The translations under genes were made by a program, and so were the position numbers. This document shows positions 36,675-46,074 of a stretch of DNA of 64,000 nt, piece after piece. Origin of the DNA: Azosocius agrarius (lineage in GTDB: Bacteria; Pseudomonadota; Gammaproteobacteria; UBA6186; Azoamicaceae); contig CP066692.1 in NCBI GenBank assembly GCA_016432505.1, positions 248,001 through 312,000 of the forward strand, written 5' to 3'. The first letter of the stretch is position 1. Every line of letters starts with the position of its first letter. The notes under the pieces were generated by a model that saw only the letters and a program-made list of their open reading frames with translations, was not told where the DNA came from and made no database searches.

Positions 36675-37997
36675 TTACGAATCAACCCCAGAACCTAAAT
36701 TAACTAAAAAAGATAAATATTCCCCATTTCTATATATATCCAACAAACATATATCTCCAGGCTTTAATTTTATAATGTTTTGAACAGCTTCATAAGTATT
36801 TTTTATAAATTTTCCATTAATTTTAAATATTATATCTCCAGGATATATTCCAACTTTAGAAGCTGGGCTTTCAGATATTACAGCATGAATATAAACTCCT
36901 ATGTTTTTATTATAATTTATTAATTCTAATATATCCCATGTTAATTCTGCTAAATACACACCAAGCCATCCTCTTTCAGCTTGCCCTTCATCAATTAATT
37001 GATGAACAATTGTTTTTGCTATATCTATAGGAATAGCAAACCCTAAACCATGACTTCCTCCAGATTTAGAAATAATAGCCATATTAACACCAATTAAATT
37101 ACCACATAAATCAATCAAAGCTCCTCCAGAATTACCAGGATTTATGGCAGCATCAGTTTGTATCAAATTATCTAATAACCCTATAAAAGGAATTTCTGAA
37201 TCGCTGGTTCTAAATTTTACAGATCCTAATGCACTTACTATTCCTTGCGTAACAGTATTATCAAATCCAAAAGGATTTCCTATAGCTAAAACAACATCTC
37301 CAACTTCTAAACTACAAGAATTTCCAATTTCTATAATAGGTAAATCAAAAATTAAATTTTTATCAAGTATTTTTAAAACAGCTAAATCAGTTTTAGTATC
37401 AAATCCAATTATATCAACTTCACTTTCTTTCCCATCATATAATTTAACAATAATAAAACAAGAATCTTTAACAACATGATAATTAGTTAAAATATAACCA
37501 TTGTTATTAATTAAAACACCAGACCCCAATCCATGTTGATAAAAATCATTCATATCAAAATTTTCATTTTTATCAATTTCTTTATCGGATTCCTTTTCAG
37601 GTTCTTTTTCAAAATTATTAATAAAATTTGATGAAAAAAAATCTTTTTTAAAAAATAAAAAATTACTATTATTAAAAGAACTTATATCATTATTATAAGT
37701 ATAATCATTAACATTTATATTATTATTAAATAATTCATCTGCTATATTATTAGCTCCAATAAATACATATTGAAAAAAAGTATCAGAAAATATAAAATAA
37801 CTATCATGTAAAATTTTTTCTGTTGTTTGAATACTAACAACAGATAACGCTGCTTTATTAACAGAGCTACTATAAGACAAAAAATCTTGATGAAAATGTT
37901 TTTTATTAAATCCATAAGAACAAAAAACAACGTTAAAATAAACAACACTAAATCCAAAAAAAATAACATTAAAAATAAACATAAATTTTTTATACAT
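36675..37997 (-). CDS. htrA: HtrA/Deg-family periplasmic serine protease with one PDZ domain
   Basis: Envelope quality-control protease. An N-terminal hydrophobic segment (5-25) acts as signal or anchor. After a low-complexity Asn/Asp/Glu-rich stretch (about 85-150), the trypsin-like domain shows the triad His174 (TNYHVV), Asp204 (TDLAVL) and Ser290 (NPGNSGG). One PDZ domain follows (GWLGVYLAEL to the C-terminus). One PDZ and a possible anchor resemble DegS more than DegP, but the long linker is unusual and regulation of sigma-E cannot be assumed. 440 residues. With SurA it is a retained outer-membrane quality system. Confidence 0.9.
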   Translation of the reverse strand: MYKKFMFIFNVIFFGFSVVYFNVVFCSYGFNKKHFHQDFLSYSSSVNKAALSVVSIQTTEKILHDSYFIFSDTFFQYVFIGANNIADELFNNNINVNDYTYNNDISSFNNSNFLFFKKDFFSSNFINNFEKEPEKESDKEIDKNENFDMNDFYQHGLGSGVLINNNGYILTNYHVVKDSCFIIVKLYDGKESEVDIIGFDTKTDLAVLKILDKNLIFDLPIIEIGNSCSLEVGDVVLAIGNPFGFDNTVTQGIVSALGSVKFRTSDSEIPFIGLLDNLIQTDAAINPGNSGGALIDLCGNLIGVNMAIISKSGGSHGLGFAIPIDIAKTIVHQLIDEGQAERGWLGVYLAELTWDILELINYNKNIGVYIHAVISESPASKVGIYPGDIIFKINGKFIKNTYEAVQNIIKLKPGDICLLDIYRNGEYLSFLVNLGSGVDS

Positions 37998-38131
37998 ATA
38001 AAAATCAAACCCATATAATAAAATTAATAATTAAAAAAATATCAACAAATAAAAACAATTTTAATATATCATTTACAAATCAAATAAATTATGACAAAAT
38101 ATAAAATAAAATTTTTTATTAGGAGAATTTA

Positions 38132-38284
38132 ATGATTAAAAATAATATAATAATAATAAACAAAAAAGACCTTCCTTTGGCATGTCCAAAAGAAAAAAAT
38201 TTGCAAGGAATACATCCTAGAATTTTTTTAAATACATCTCAACCTGTTTGCAAATATTGTAGTACAACATATATCATAAAATAA
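38132..38284 (+). CDS. small zinc-finger (zf-CHCC / NDUFS6-like) protein
   Basis: A 50-residue frame with AGGAG six bases before its ATG. DLPLACPKEK, then HPRIFLN and CKYCSTTYIIK give the C-x(n)-H-x(n)-CxxC zinc-ligand pattern of the small bacterial zf-CHCC proteins, whose mitochondrial relative is the complex I subunit NDUFS6. The bacterial function is not well defined. It stands alone between htrA and tyrS; its retention in such a small genome implies importance, perhaps in respiratory complex biogenesis (inference). Confidence 0.8.
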   Translation: MIKNNIIIINKKDLPLACPKEKNLQGIHPRIFLNTSQPVCKYCSTTYIIK

Positions 38285-38492
38285 ATATTTATACAATAAA
38301 AAAATTGATTACATATAGTTAAGATAATATTTGAATATTTTTTTATAAATTACTATAAAAGTAAATTTTATAACGCATTATTTATATAAATAATTAATAT
38401 TATAATAACTTTTAAATTCATTAATAAACAATTTTATATGTTATTAAAAATAATAAATTACAAAATACATTATAAATTTAATAGATTTTAAT

Positions 38493-39692
38493 ATGCTTGA
38501 ATTAAAAGAAAAAACAAAAATATTATTACATGGCATAAATGAAATTTTACTATTAAGTGAATTCGAAAAAAGACTTTTACTTAAAAAAAATTTAAATATA
38601 AAAATAGGCTTTGATCCAACCTCTCCAGATATTCATTTAGGTCACACACTTTTATTAGATAAAGCAAAAGAATTTCAACAACAAGGACATAATATAATAA
38701 TTATAATTGGTGATTTTACCGGAATGATTGGAGATCCTTCAGAAAAAAAAAATACTAGAAAACAACTTTCAAAAGAAGAAGTTTTAATCAATGCACAAAC
38801 ATATAAAAATCAAATTTTTAAAATTTTGCAGGAAGAAAATACAAAAATACTATTCAATTCAACATGGTTAAATAAAATAACAACAGAAAATTTTATAAAA
38901 ATGGCATCAAAACAAACAGTAGCAAAAATGTTACAAAGGGATGATTTTAATAAAAGGCATAACAACAATGAATCAATTCATATACATGAATTTTTATATC
39001 CATTAATTCAAGCATATGATTCAATTATAATCAACTCCGATTTAGAAATAGGAGGAACTGATCAAAAATTCAATTTATTAATGGGAAGAGATCTACAAAA
39101 AAGTTACAATCAAAAACAACAAATGATAATGACATTACCTTTATTAGAAGGAATTAATGGAACAGAAAAAATGTCTAAATCATTAAAAAATTATATAGGA
39201 ATAAATGAATCCCCAAATATTATTTTTGGAAAATTAATGTCTATTTCAGATAATTTAATGTGGAAATACATACACTTACTATGCAAAACAGATATTAATG
39301 AAATTAATAAACTTAAAAACGATATTCAACATGGAAAAAATCCACGTGATATTAAATTAAATTTATCTTTCAATATCGTCAAAAAATATCATGGTTCACA
39401 CGAAGCAAATAAATCTAAACACAATTTTATAAAACAATATATAAAAAAAGATACATTAAATATAAAAGAACATATAATAAAACTACCATATGAAAATGAT
39501 CAAATCAAAATTACCTCTTTACTAAAAAAAATAAATTTTACACAAAGTATATCAGAAGCCAATAGATTAATTGCACAAAAAACAATAGAAATAAATAATC
39601 AAAAAATAACAAATGCAAATTTATCATTCAAAAAAAACACAACAATAATAATTAAATTAGGAAAAAAACAAGAGAAAATAATAATAATATAA
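38493..39692 (+). CDS. tyrS: tyrosyl-tRNA synthetase
   Basis: Charges tRNA-Tyr. The class I signatures are DIHLGHTLLL (HIGH) and KMSKSLKN (KMSKS), and the tyrosine pocket includes GGTDQKFNLLMGR. The C-terminal S4-like domain begins near SLLKKINFTQSISEANRLI. It is 399 residues, the long TyrRS subtype. It is convergent with ruvX, with only three bases between. Confidence 0.97.
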   Translation: MLELKEKTKILLHGINEILLLSEFEKRLLLKKNLNIKIGFDPTSPDIHLGHTLLLDKAKEFQQQGHNIIIIIGDFTGMIGDPSEKKNTRKQLSKEEVLINAQTYKNQIFKILQEENTKILFNSTWLNKITTENFIKMASKQTVAKMLQRDDFNKRHNNNESIHIHEFLYPLIQAYDSIIINSDLEIGGTDQKFNLLMGRDLQKSYNQKQQMIMTLPLLEGINGTEKMSKSLKNYIGINESPNIIFGKLMSISDNLMWKYIHLLCKTDINEINKLKNDIQHGKNPRDIKLNLSFNIVKKYHGSHEANKSKHNFIKQYIKKDTLNIKEHIIKLPYENDQIKITSLLKKINFTQSISEANRLIAQKTIEINNQKITNANLSFKKNTTIIIKLGKKQEKIIII

Positions 39693-39695
39693 TTA

Positions 39696-40100
39696 TTAAT
39701 AATTTAACCAACTTTCTAATATAACAGCTGCTGATAATGAATGTATTTCATATACCTTTTTTTTTATTTTATTTTGCTTATATATTTTTTTTGCTTCATA
39801 GGTTGTAAAATCCTCATTAATTTCATATATAGGTAAATTGTATCTATAATTTAAATTTTTTTTAAATATTTTAGCATAATGAACCACTGTTTTTGAGCTT
39901 AAATAATAACCATAAGATACACCCAAAACAAACTTACTTGGATTCCAATCAAAAATCAATTTATCCAATAATATCCAATTAGGAATTCCATTGTATGCCC
40001 ATAAAGTTTTTAAAGGCCATGCTTTATTAGTAATATGTTCTCCAACAGCTAATCCTATATATTTTAACCCAAAATCGAAACCAATAACATATTTATTCAT
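39696..40100 (-). CDS. ruvX: Holliday-junction resolvase-like / pre-16S rRNA nuclease RuvX (YqgF)
   Basis: RNase H-fold protein that finishes the 5' end of 16S rRNA in E. coli. IGFDFGLKYIGLAVGE near the start holds the first acidic residue; EDFTTYEAKK the second region; IHSLSAAVILESWL the C-terminal site, where the usual Asp before S/A appears as His, so activity is not certain. It is 134 residues, next to rsmE. Confidence 0.85.
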   Translation of the reverse strand: MNKYVIGFDFGLKYIGLAVGEHITNKAWPLKTLWAYNGIPNWILLDKLIFDWNPSKFVLGVSYGYYLSSKTVVHYAKIFKKNLNYRYNLPIYEINEDFTTYEAKKIYKQNKIKKKVYEIHSLSAAVILESWLNY

Positions 40101-40102
40101 TT

Positions 40103-40840
40103 TTACATATCACCAACATACAGCTGAAAGGCAGTAATGCCAGAAAAAACTGCCGTTTCCGTTCTTAAAATTCTAGAACCTAAACAAATTTTTTTAAACC
40201 CATTAAATTGCAAAAATAATAGTTCATTTTTGGTAATACCATTTTCAGAACCTATAATAATATTAATATATTTAGAACATTTTAAATAATCAATACTATT
40301 TGTTAAATCAGAAGACAAAATTACATTAGTAATGTTAATACTTTTTTTTAAATAATTTAAATAATTTATCCATTTATATAAAGTTATGGGATAACAAATA
40401 ATAGGAATACTAATACGATTAGACTGTCTACAAGACTCTATTATTATACGTTTCCAATGAAGCATTCTATTTTTTAAATTATAAACATTAATAATCTTAT
40501 TTCTACTTATAGATATCAATGGTATTATGCAAAAAACTCCTAATTCCGTGGCTTTTTGTATAGCAAGTTCCATATGAGAATCTTTAGATATAAAATAACC
40601 TAAATTTAAACTTAAATTTGAATTTTTAAAAAATTTTTTCTCTACTTTTTTCACAATAACATAATTAAACCCATATTTAACGATAATACTTTTTACTTCT
40701 ATATTATTATTAAATAAAAAAACAATATCACCTATTCTTAATTTTAAAATATTTCGTATTTTATAATAATTATTATCAAACAAATAAACATTATTATCGA
40801 ATAATAAATTTTTATTAACAAAAAATCTATATTTTTTCAT
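40103..40840 (-). CDS. rsmE: 16S rRNA m3U1498 methyltransferase RsmE
   Basis: SPOUT-class methyltransferase. ELAIQKATELGVFCIIPLI, WKRIIIESCRQSNR, IIIGSENGITKNEL and LGSRILRTETAVFSGI are the RsmE motifs, including the trefoil-knot SAM site. It is 245 residues, with a two-base gap to ruvX, and it probably shares a transcript with fdxA upstream. Confidence 0.95.
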   Translation of the reverse strand: MKKYRFFVNKNLLFDNNVYLFDNNYYKIRNILKLRIGDIVFLFNNNIEVKSIIVKYGFNYVIVKKVEKKFFKNSNLSLNLGYFISKDSHMELAIQKATELGVFCIIPLISISRNKIINVYNLKNRMLHWKRIIIESCRQSNRISIPIICYPITLYKWINYLNYLKKSINITNVILSSDLTNSIDYLKCSKYINIIIGSENGITKNELLFLQFNGFKKICLGSRILRTETAVFSGITAFQLYVGDM

Positions 40841-40861
40841 AAAGGTTTAATATAACAAAAT

Positions 40862-41185
40862 TTATTTTTCTAAATACTCTATTTTATTAACAACACCTGC
40901 CCACTTATCTGCGTCAGGCATACTATTTTTTGTTTCCAAAATTTTAGGCCATTTTTTTGACAATTCATTATTTATATCCAAAAATATATATTGATCAGCA
41001 GGCAAATCATCATCAGAATATATCGCTTCAACAGGACATTCTGGTTCACATAATGCGCAATCTATACATTCATCAGGATTAATTACTAAAAAATTATTTC
41101 CTTCATGAAAACAATCTACAGGACAAACTTCTACACAATCAGTATATTTACAACGTATACATTTTTCTGTTACTACAAAAGTCAT
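40862..41185 (-). CDS. fdxA: seven-iron ferredoxin FdxA
   Basis: Electron carrier with one 3Fe-4S and one 4Fe-4S cluster. EKCIRCKYTDCVEVCPVDCF and ECIDCALCEPECPVEAI give the two Cys clusters, and the C-terminal ELSKKWPKI with DADKWAG is typical of the proteobacterial FdxA. It is 107 residues. Its redox partner cannot be identified from this window. Confidence 0.95.
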   Translation of the reverse strand: MTFVVTEKCIRCKYTDCVEVCPVDCFHEGNNFLVINPDECIDCALCEPECPVEAIYSDDDLPADQYIFLDINNELSKKWPKILETKNSMPDADKWAGVVNKIEYLEK

Positions 41186-41401
41186 TTTAATTTCCTTAAA
41201 AAAAATTTAAATTTCATAAGCATATAATAAACTAAACTCATGAAATTAAAAAATATATTATAAATATAACACCCAAAAAAAATTTTATTTAACCATCAAT
41301 TACAACATTAATAATATATCATAATTAAAATAATAATGGTATTTTTATATTATTTTAAATTAATTATTTAATAATAAAATTAAATTATAATAATATAAAA
41401 T

Positions 41402-43069
41402 ATGAAAAAAAAACTATGTATATTAACAATAATTGTTTTAAGCAAAATAAATTTAGGAGTGGCCAATGAATATAAAAAATATATACATATAATTTTACAA
41501 AAACAATCAAATTATAATATATACTACAAAAATACAATAAAATCATCATTTTTTAATAAAATAAATATTTTTTTTTATAAAAATTTAAAATATAAATATA
41601 AATTAAAAAATTTAAAAAAAACAACACAAAAAATAATACTTAAAAAGTTATATATATATATATCTTATATACCAATAAATAATTATATAAAATTAAACCT
41701 ATTAAAAAATAATTCAATAAAAATTATAAATTTATCATATAAAAATATAAATTATAAAATCATTAATTATAAATATAATTTAAAATATAATTACATAAAT
41801 AAAATTATATATTATTTCATAAAACAAAACATAATATTAAAGTTAAATATTACATTTACAAATAAAAATTATATAAATTTACTTAATAAATTTATAATTA
41901 ATAAAGCAAAACAGTTACCATATTCAAAAAAAAAATTTTTCTTAAATAAAAAATTTATCACATTCAAAATAACGCATAAAAACAAATTTTTTTACAAAAT
42001 AATATATAAAACATTACATAATGTCCATTATGTAATAAAATATAACATAAAACATAATTATATATATTTATATCTAAACAAAATTAGTAAAAAAAATTTT
42101 AAATTAAATACAATCATAAAAATAAATATAAATTTTAACATTTACAAAAAAAAAGATATAAATATAAATATTAGAAAAAAAGCTTATATTATAAAATTTA
42201 AAAATGTTTTAAATAAACATATAAATTTCATATCAAAAATAAATATAAAAATAAACATAAATAAAATATTTTTAAAAAAAAATTTATTTATAAAATTAAT
42301 TATAAATTTATATAAAACATTTTTATATAAAAACATTTATAATTATAAAAATTATATATATACGCATACATTATATAATAAAAAATTATATAAAAAATAT
42401 ATTAAATTCAATAAACATATCTACATAAAAAAATTAGAACAAAAATTTTTTTTATTATACATTTTTGAAATGTATTATAAAAATAATATAAATAATAATT
42501 TATTCGATAAAATAACTATAAATAAATTATGCAATTTAATAAAATATCAAATATATTTAATAATAAATAACACTTATATAAGTAACATAAACAAACAATT
42601 ATTAAAAATAAAAATATATATTTTTTTTAATGAAAGAAAAAAAAATTTAAATTATAATAAAAATAAAATAATATATAAAAAATTAAATCCCATTATAATA
42701 ACAAATAAATATCAAATAACAAAAAAATTATGTATTAAATCACTAATAAATTATGATTTTTTAAAAAAAAATTTTATTACAAAAAATATTTCTTTACATT
42801 ATAAAAATTTTTTTTATACAAAATACGAGAATATATGCTTTAAAAAATATATTAATAAAAAAGTACATATAACAAGCTATATAAACATAAATAAAAATTT
42901 ACAAATTTTTAATGAGATTAGTTATAATTTAAATAAAAAAAAAATGACAAAAAACATATTAGGCATAAAATTTTACATAACTAAATTAAAAATATTAAAT
43001 ATAATAAAATATAATTTTAATAAATTTAATGGTAGAATAAACGTATCTATAAATTATAACATTAATTAA
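41402..43069 (+). CDS. lptD: probable highly degenerate LPS-assembly outer-membrane protein LptD
   Basis: Not recognisable by sequence alone. The 555-residue product has a signal peptide (MKKKLCILTIIVLSKINLGVA) and then extreme Lys/Asn/Ile/Tyr composition with alternating beta-type segments, as in a barrel protein under mutational decay. The assignment rests on position: it directly precedes surA, rsmA and apaH, the place of lptD in Gammaproteobacteria. It is shorter than typical LptD (about 780), and the paired cysteines of LptD disulfides are not evident. It could instead be another outer-membrane protein. If it is LptD, it is close to the limit of recognisable sequence. Confidence 0.6.
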   Translation: MKKKLCILTIIVLSKINLGVANEYKKYIHIILQKQSNYNIYYKNTIKSSFFNKINIFFYKNLKYKYKLKNLKKTTQKIILKKLYIYISYIPINNYIKLNLLKNNSIKIINLSYKNINYKIINYKYNLKYNYINKIIYYFIKQNIILKLNITFTNKNYINLLNKFIINKAKQLPYSKKKFFLNKKFITFKITHKNKFFYKIIYKTLHNVHYVIKYNIKHNYIYLYLNKISKKNFKLNTIIKININFNIYKKKDININIRKKAYIIKFKNVLNKHINFISKINIKININKIFLKKNLFIKLIINLYKTFLYKNIYNYKNYIYTHTLYNKKLYKKYIKFNKHIYIKKLEQKFFLLYIFEMYYKNNINNNLFDKITINKLCNLIKYQIYLIINNTYISNINKQLLKIKIYIFFNERKKNLNYNKNKIIYKKLNPIIITNKYQITKKLCIKSLINYDFLKKNFITKNISLHYKNFFYTKYENICFKKYINKKVHITSYININKNLQIFNEISYNLNKKKMTKNILGIKFYITKLKILNIIKYNFNKFNGRINVSINYNIN

Positions 43070-43087
43070 TAAATTACATCTTCAAAT

Positions 43088-44314
43088 ATGATAAAATACT
43101 TTATAATAATACTGTTTTCTGTTTATATAACAGCACACGCTAATTACCCAACAACAAATATTTTGACTATCATAAACAATGAACCAATTACAACATGGGA
43201 TATCAAACAATTTTGTTTGATACAATTATTTAATAAAAATAAATCTTTTAATCATTTGATGAATAACACAAATGTTATAGAAAATATATTAAATAAAAAA
43301 ATACTAGAAAAAATTAAAATTCAATATGCAAAAAAAATAAATATAAAAATTAAAAAAGAACTTATTAAAAACACAATATTATTAATTTCTAAAAAGAATA
43401 ATCTATCATTGACTGATTTTATTAATATTTTAAAAAAACATAACATAAATTATCATAAATATTATAATTTTATAAAAAATCAATTAATTATAAAAAATCT
43501 AGAAAATAAAGAAATTTTAAATCACATTAAAATAAATTCAAATAATTTTAATTATAATAACATAAATATATATAATTATAATAAAAAATTTCATTATTTA
43601 CAGATAACAATTAAAAAAAATAATAATTATATTTTTATCCAAAAATCATATAAAAAGGTCTTAACAATATATAAACAAAAAATTTATAAAATATTAACAA
43701 GTAAAATAAAATTAACAAATACAATAAAAACATTATCAATAAAAAATATTTTTATAAATCAAATATATATTAAAAATATAAATAAATTATTAACAAAATT
43801 TATATATTTAAATTTGTATAACAAAAAATATATACCAATTAGAAATAAAAATAATATGTATATATATGATTCTATAATAAATTATAAAAAAATCATAAAC
43901 AATTTTTATATAAAATTAAAATATTTATCTACATCAAATAATATTTTGAATAAAAATTTACATACAAAAATACAATTTATAAAATATAATATAAAAAATA
44001 AAAAAATTTTTTCGAAACAAAATTTACTGTTTTCAACAAATAAAAAAACATATAATAATGGAGGAAACATAACATGGATTAATAACATTTTAAATATTTC
44101 CAAGAATATAAAATATATTAAAAAAAATAAAATTTTATCATTTCAAAAAAACTTAAAAGAACATTGTATAACAATAATAATAGATAAAAAAATAAATTAT
44201 AATCAATTTATAATTGATAAAATGAAAAAATTTATAATATTAAAAAAAAATAAAAATATATTAAAAATATTATTATATAAATTAAAACAAAAAAGCATAA
44301 TAGAATATGTTTAA
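43088..44314 (+). CDS. surA: periplasmic chaperone SurA (divergent)
   Basis: Chaperone for outer-membrane proteins. A signal peptide ends near TAHA, then NILTIINNEPITTWDIKQF matches the SurA N-terminal start. Residues 60-150 fit the helical chaperone domain. The parvulin parts are badly eroded, though YNNGGNITWIN retains the GG(D)LGW motif of one PPIase domain. It is 408 residues, close to E. coli. It lies between the lptD candidate and rsmA (eight-base overlap), the conserved order with pdxA lost. Confidence 0.85.
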   Translation: MIKYFIIILFSVYITAHANYPTTNILTIINNEPITTWDIKQFCLIQLFNKNKSFNHLMNNTNVIENILNKKILEKIKIQYAKKINIKIKKELIKNTILLISKKNNLSLTDFINILKKHNINYHKYYNFIKNQLIIKNLENKEILNHIKINSNNFNYNNINIYNYNKKFHYLQITIKKNNNYIFIQKSYKKVLTIYKQKIYKILTSKIKLTNTIKTLSIKNIFINQIYIKNINKLLTKFIYLNLYNKKYIPIRNKNNMYIYDSIINYKKIINNFYIKLKYLSTSNNILNKNLHTKIQFIKYNIKNKKIFSKQNLLFSTNKKTYNNGGNITWINNILNISKNIKYIKKNKILSFQKNLKEHCITIIIDKKINYNQFIIDKMKKFIILKKNKNILKILLYKLKQKSIIEYV

Positions 44315-45122
44315 TTTAAAAAATAACATCATATATATTCCAAAAAAAAATTTAGGACAAAATTTTTTAATAAATAAACAAAAAGTAAATAATATAATAA
44401 ATTCACTACATTTAAAATCAAATCATAATGTTATAGAAATAGGTCCAGGATATGGATTTTTGACAAAAAACATATATAAATTAATAAACAAATTTTTCAT
44501 TATAGAAATTGATGAATACCTATATCATTTATTAAAAAAAAAATATAAAAATTATAAAAATATTTATATTTATAATATAAATATATTATATTTCAATATA
44601 AAAAAAATCATATTTAAAAAAATAATAATTATAGGAAATTTACCATATAATATATCGTTAAAAATAATAAATTATCTAACAAAATATGTAAATATTATAA
44701 AAAACATAAATATCATGATACAAAAAGAAGTATATGAAAAAATATCAGCAACTTCAGAAAAAAAAACTTATGGAAAATTATCAATAATAATTCAATTACA
44801 TTACAAAATAAAAAATATAATACATGTTTCAAAAGAATGTTTTATCCCAATTCCATCAGTAGAATCTAATTTCATAAAACTTATTCCACAACACAAATTA
44901 AAAAATAAATTAATAAATGAAAAACATTTATATAAAATATTATCCCAATTTTTTAAAAATAAAAGAAAACAAATAAATAAAATTTTTCAATTTAATATAT
45001 TTTTAAATAACAAATATATAAAAAATAAAATTACAAGAGCTGAAAATATATCAATATACATATATATAAAAATTAGTAATAATTATAGCATAAGTAAAGA
45101 ATCAATATGTCTACATACGTAA
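44307..45122 (+). CDS. rsmA: 16S rRNA dimethyladenosine transferase RsmA (KsgA)
   Basis: Dimethylates A1518/A1519 of 16S rRNA. KKNLGQNFLINKQKVNNII is the family start, EIGPGYGFLTKNI the SAM loop, GNLPYNISLKII the catalytic NLPY motif, and CFIPIPSVESNFIKLIP follows. It is 271 residues. It overlaps surA at the 5' end by eight bases and apaH at the 3' end by 16. Confidence 0.95.
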   Translation: MFNLKNNIIYIPKKNLGQNFLINKQKVNNIINSLHLKSNHNVIEIGPGYGFLTKNIYKLINKFFIIEIDEYLYHLLKKKYKNYKNIYIYNINILYFNIKKIIFKKIIIIGNLPYNISLKIINYLTKYVNIIKNINIMIQKEVYEKISATSEKKTYGKLSIIIQLHYKIKNIIHVSKECFIPIPSVESNFIKLIPQHKLKNKLINEKHLYKILSQFFKNKRKQINKIFQFNIFLNNKYIKNKITRAENISIYIYIKISNNYSISKESICLHT

Positions 45123-45913
45123 TTGGAGAAACATACGGTTGTTATAAAGAATTACAATTATTATTAGAAAAAATAAATTATAATCAAAAGTACGATGAAA
45201 TACTATTTACAGGAAATCACATAAATAAAAAAAAAAATTCTTTAAAATTAATAAATTATATAAAAAACATGGGGAAAAATACTGTATCAATTTTAGGAAA
45301 TAATGATATAACTATACTTTCTTTAGCAAACAATAAAAATATATATAATATAACAGGGTTTGATGACATATTAAAATCTAAAAAAAAAATAGAAATATTG
45401 AATTGGATACAATATTTACCCTTACTTCATTTTAATAAATTATATAATACAATAATAGTACACGCAGGATTATATCCTTTCTGGGATGTAAAAAAAACAA
45501 TAAATTACGCAAAAAAAGCAGAAAAATTATTACAAACATCAAACTATAAAATAATATTAAAAAATATAAATTTTAACAATGTAAATATTTGGAATAACAA
45601 ATATAATTTAATACAAAAATACCAATTTATAATAAATACTTTAACTAATATGACTATATGCAATAATAAAGGATATCTCAATATAAATTTCAAAAATACA
45701 TTTAAGAATATACCACACAAATTTAAACCATGGTTTATGATAAATGAAAAAAAATTTGATAAAACAAATATTATATTTGGAAACTGGAAAGAATTGCTAG
45801 GAATCACACATAAAAAAAATATCACCGCCATGAATATGGGAATATCACAAGGCTTATATTTATCAGCACTTAATTTAAAAACAAAAGATAAATATTACAT
45901 TAAAAAATTATAA
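45107..45913 (+). CDS. apaH: ApaH-like protein with metal-site residues lost
   Basis: Position and overall alignment identify diadenosine-tetraphosphatase ApaH: YVIGETYGCYKELQLLLEKI, SILGNNDITILSLA, IIVHAGLYPFWD. The metallophosphatase ligands are altered, however: GDxHG is GETYG (7-11), GDLVxRG is GNHINKK (36-42), GNHD is GNND (64-67), and GHW is GNW near the end. Only HAG is kept. The frame is full length (268 residues) with no stop. Catalysis looks unlikely; a non-enzymatic role or ongoing decay are the options. It overlaps rsmA by 16 bases. Confidence 0.85.
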   Translation: MSTYVIGETYGCYKELQLLLEKINYNQKYDEILFTGNHINKKKNSLKLINYIKNMGKNTVSILGNNDITILSLANNKNIYNITGFDDILKSKKKIEILNWIQYLPLLHFNKLYNTIIVHAGLYPFWDVKKTINYAKKAEKLLQTSNYKIILKNINFNNVNIWNNKYNLIQKYQFIINTLTNMTICNNKGYLNINFKNTFKNIPHKFKPWFMINEKKFDKTNIIFGNWKELLGITHKKNITAMNMGISQGLYLSALNLKTKDKYYIKKL

Positions 45914-45918
45914 TAAAA

Positions 45919-45991
45919 TAGGGCGTGTAGGATTTGAACCTACGACCAATGGATTAAAAGTCCAGTGCTCTACCAACTGAGCTAACGCCCC
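45919..45991 (-). tRNA. tRNA-Lys (TTT)
   Basis: Minus-strand 73-base cloverleaf: GGGGCGT acceptor arm, TAGCTCAGTTGGTAGAGC D-arm, anticodon loop CTTTTAA with anticodon TTT, and T-arm GTAGGTTCAAATCCTAC. The first pair would be a G-U wobble, with discriminator A. CCA is not encoded. It is convergent with apaH, with five bases between. Confidence 0.96.
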
Positions 45992-46074
45992 AAACAAAAA
46001 TTCATGTTACCATAATAAAAAAAAAACACAACAAAAACTCACACTTTATAAAATATATAATCAAATTTATTACA

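Noticed and set aside
37742..38014. A hydrophobic 90-residue minus-strand frame overlapping the start of htrA
   Set aside because: It overlaps the htrA signal region in another frame and is an AT-rich shadow.
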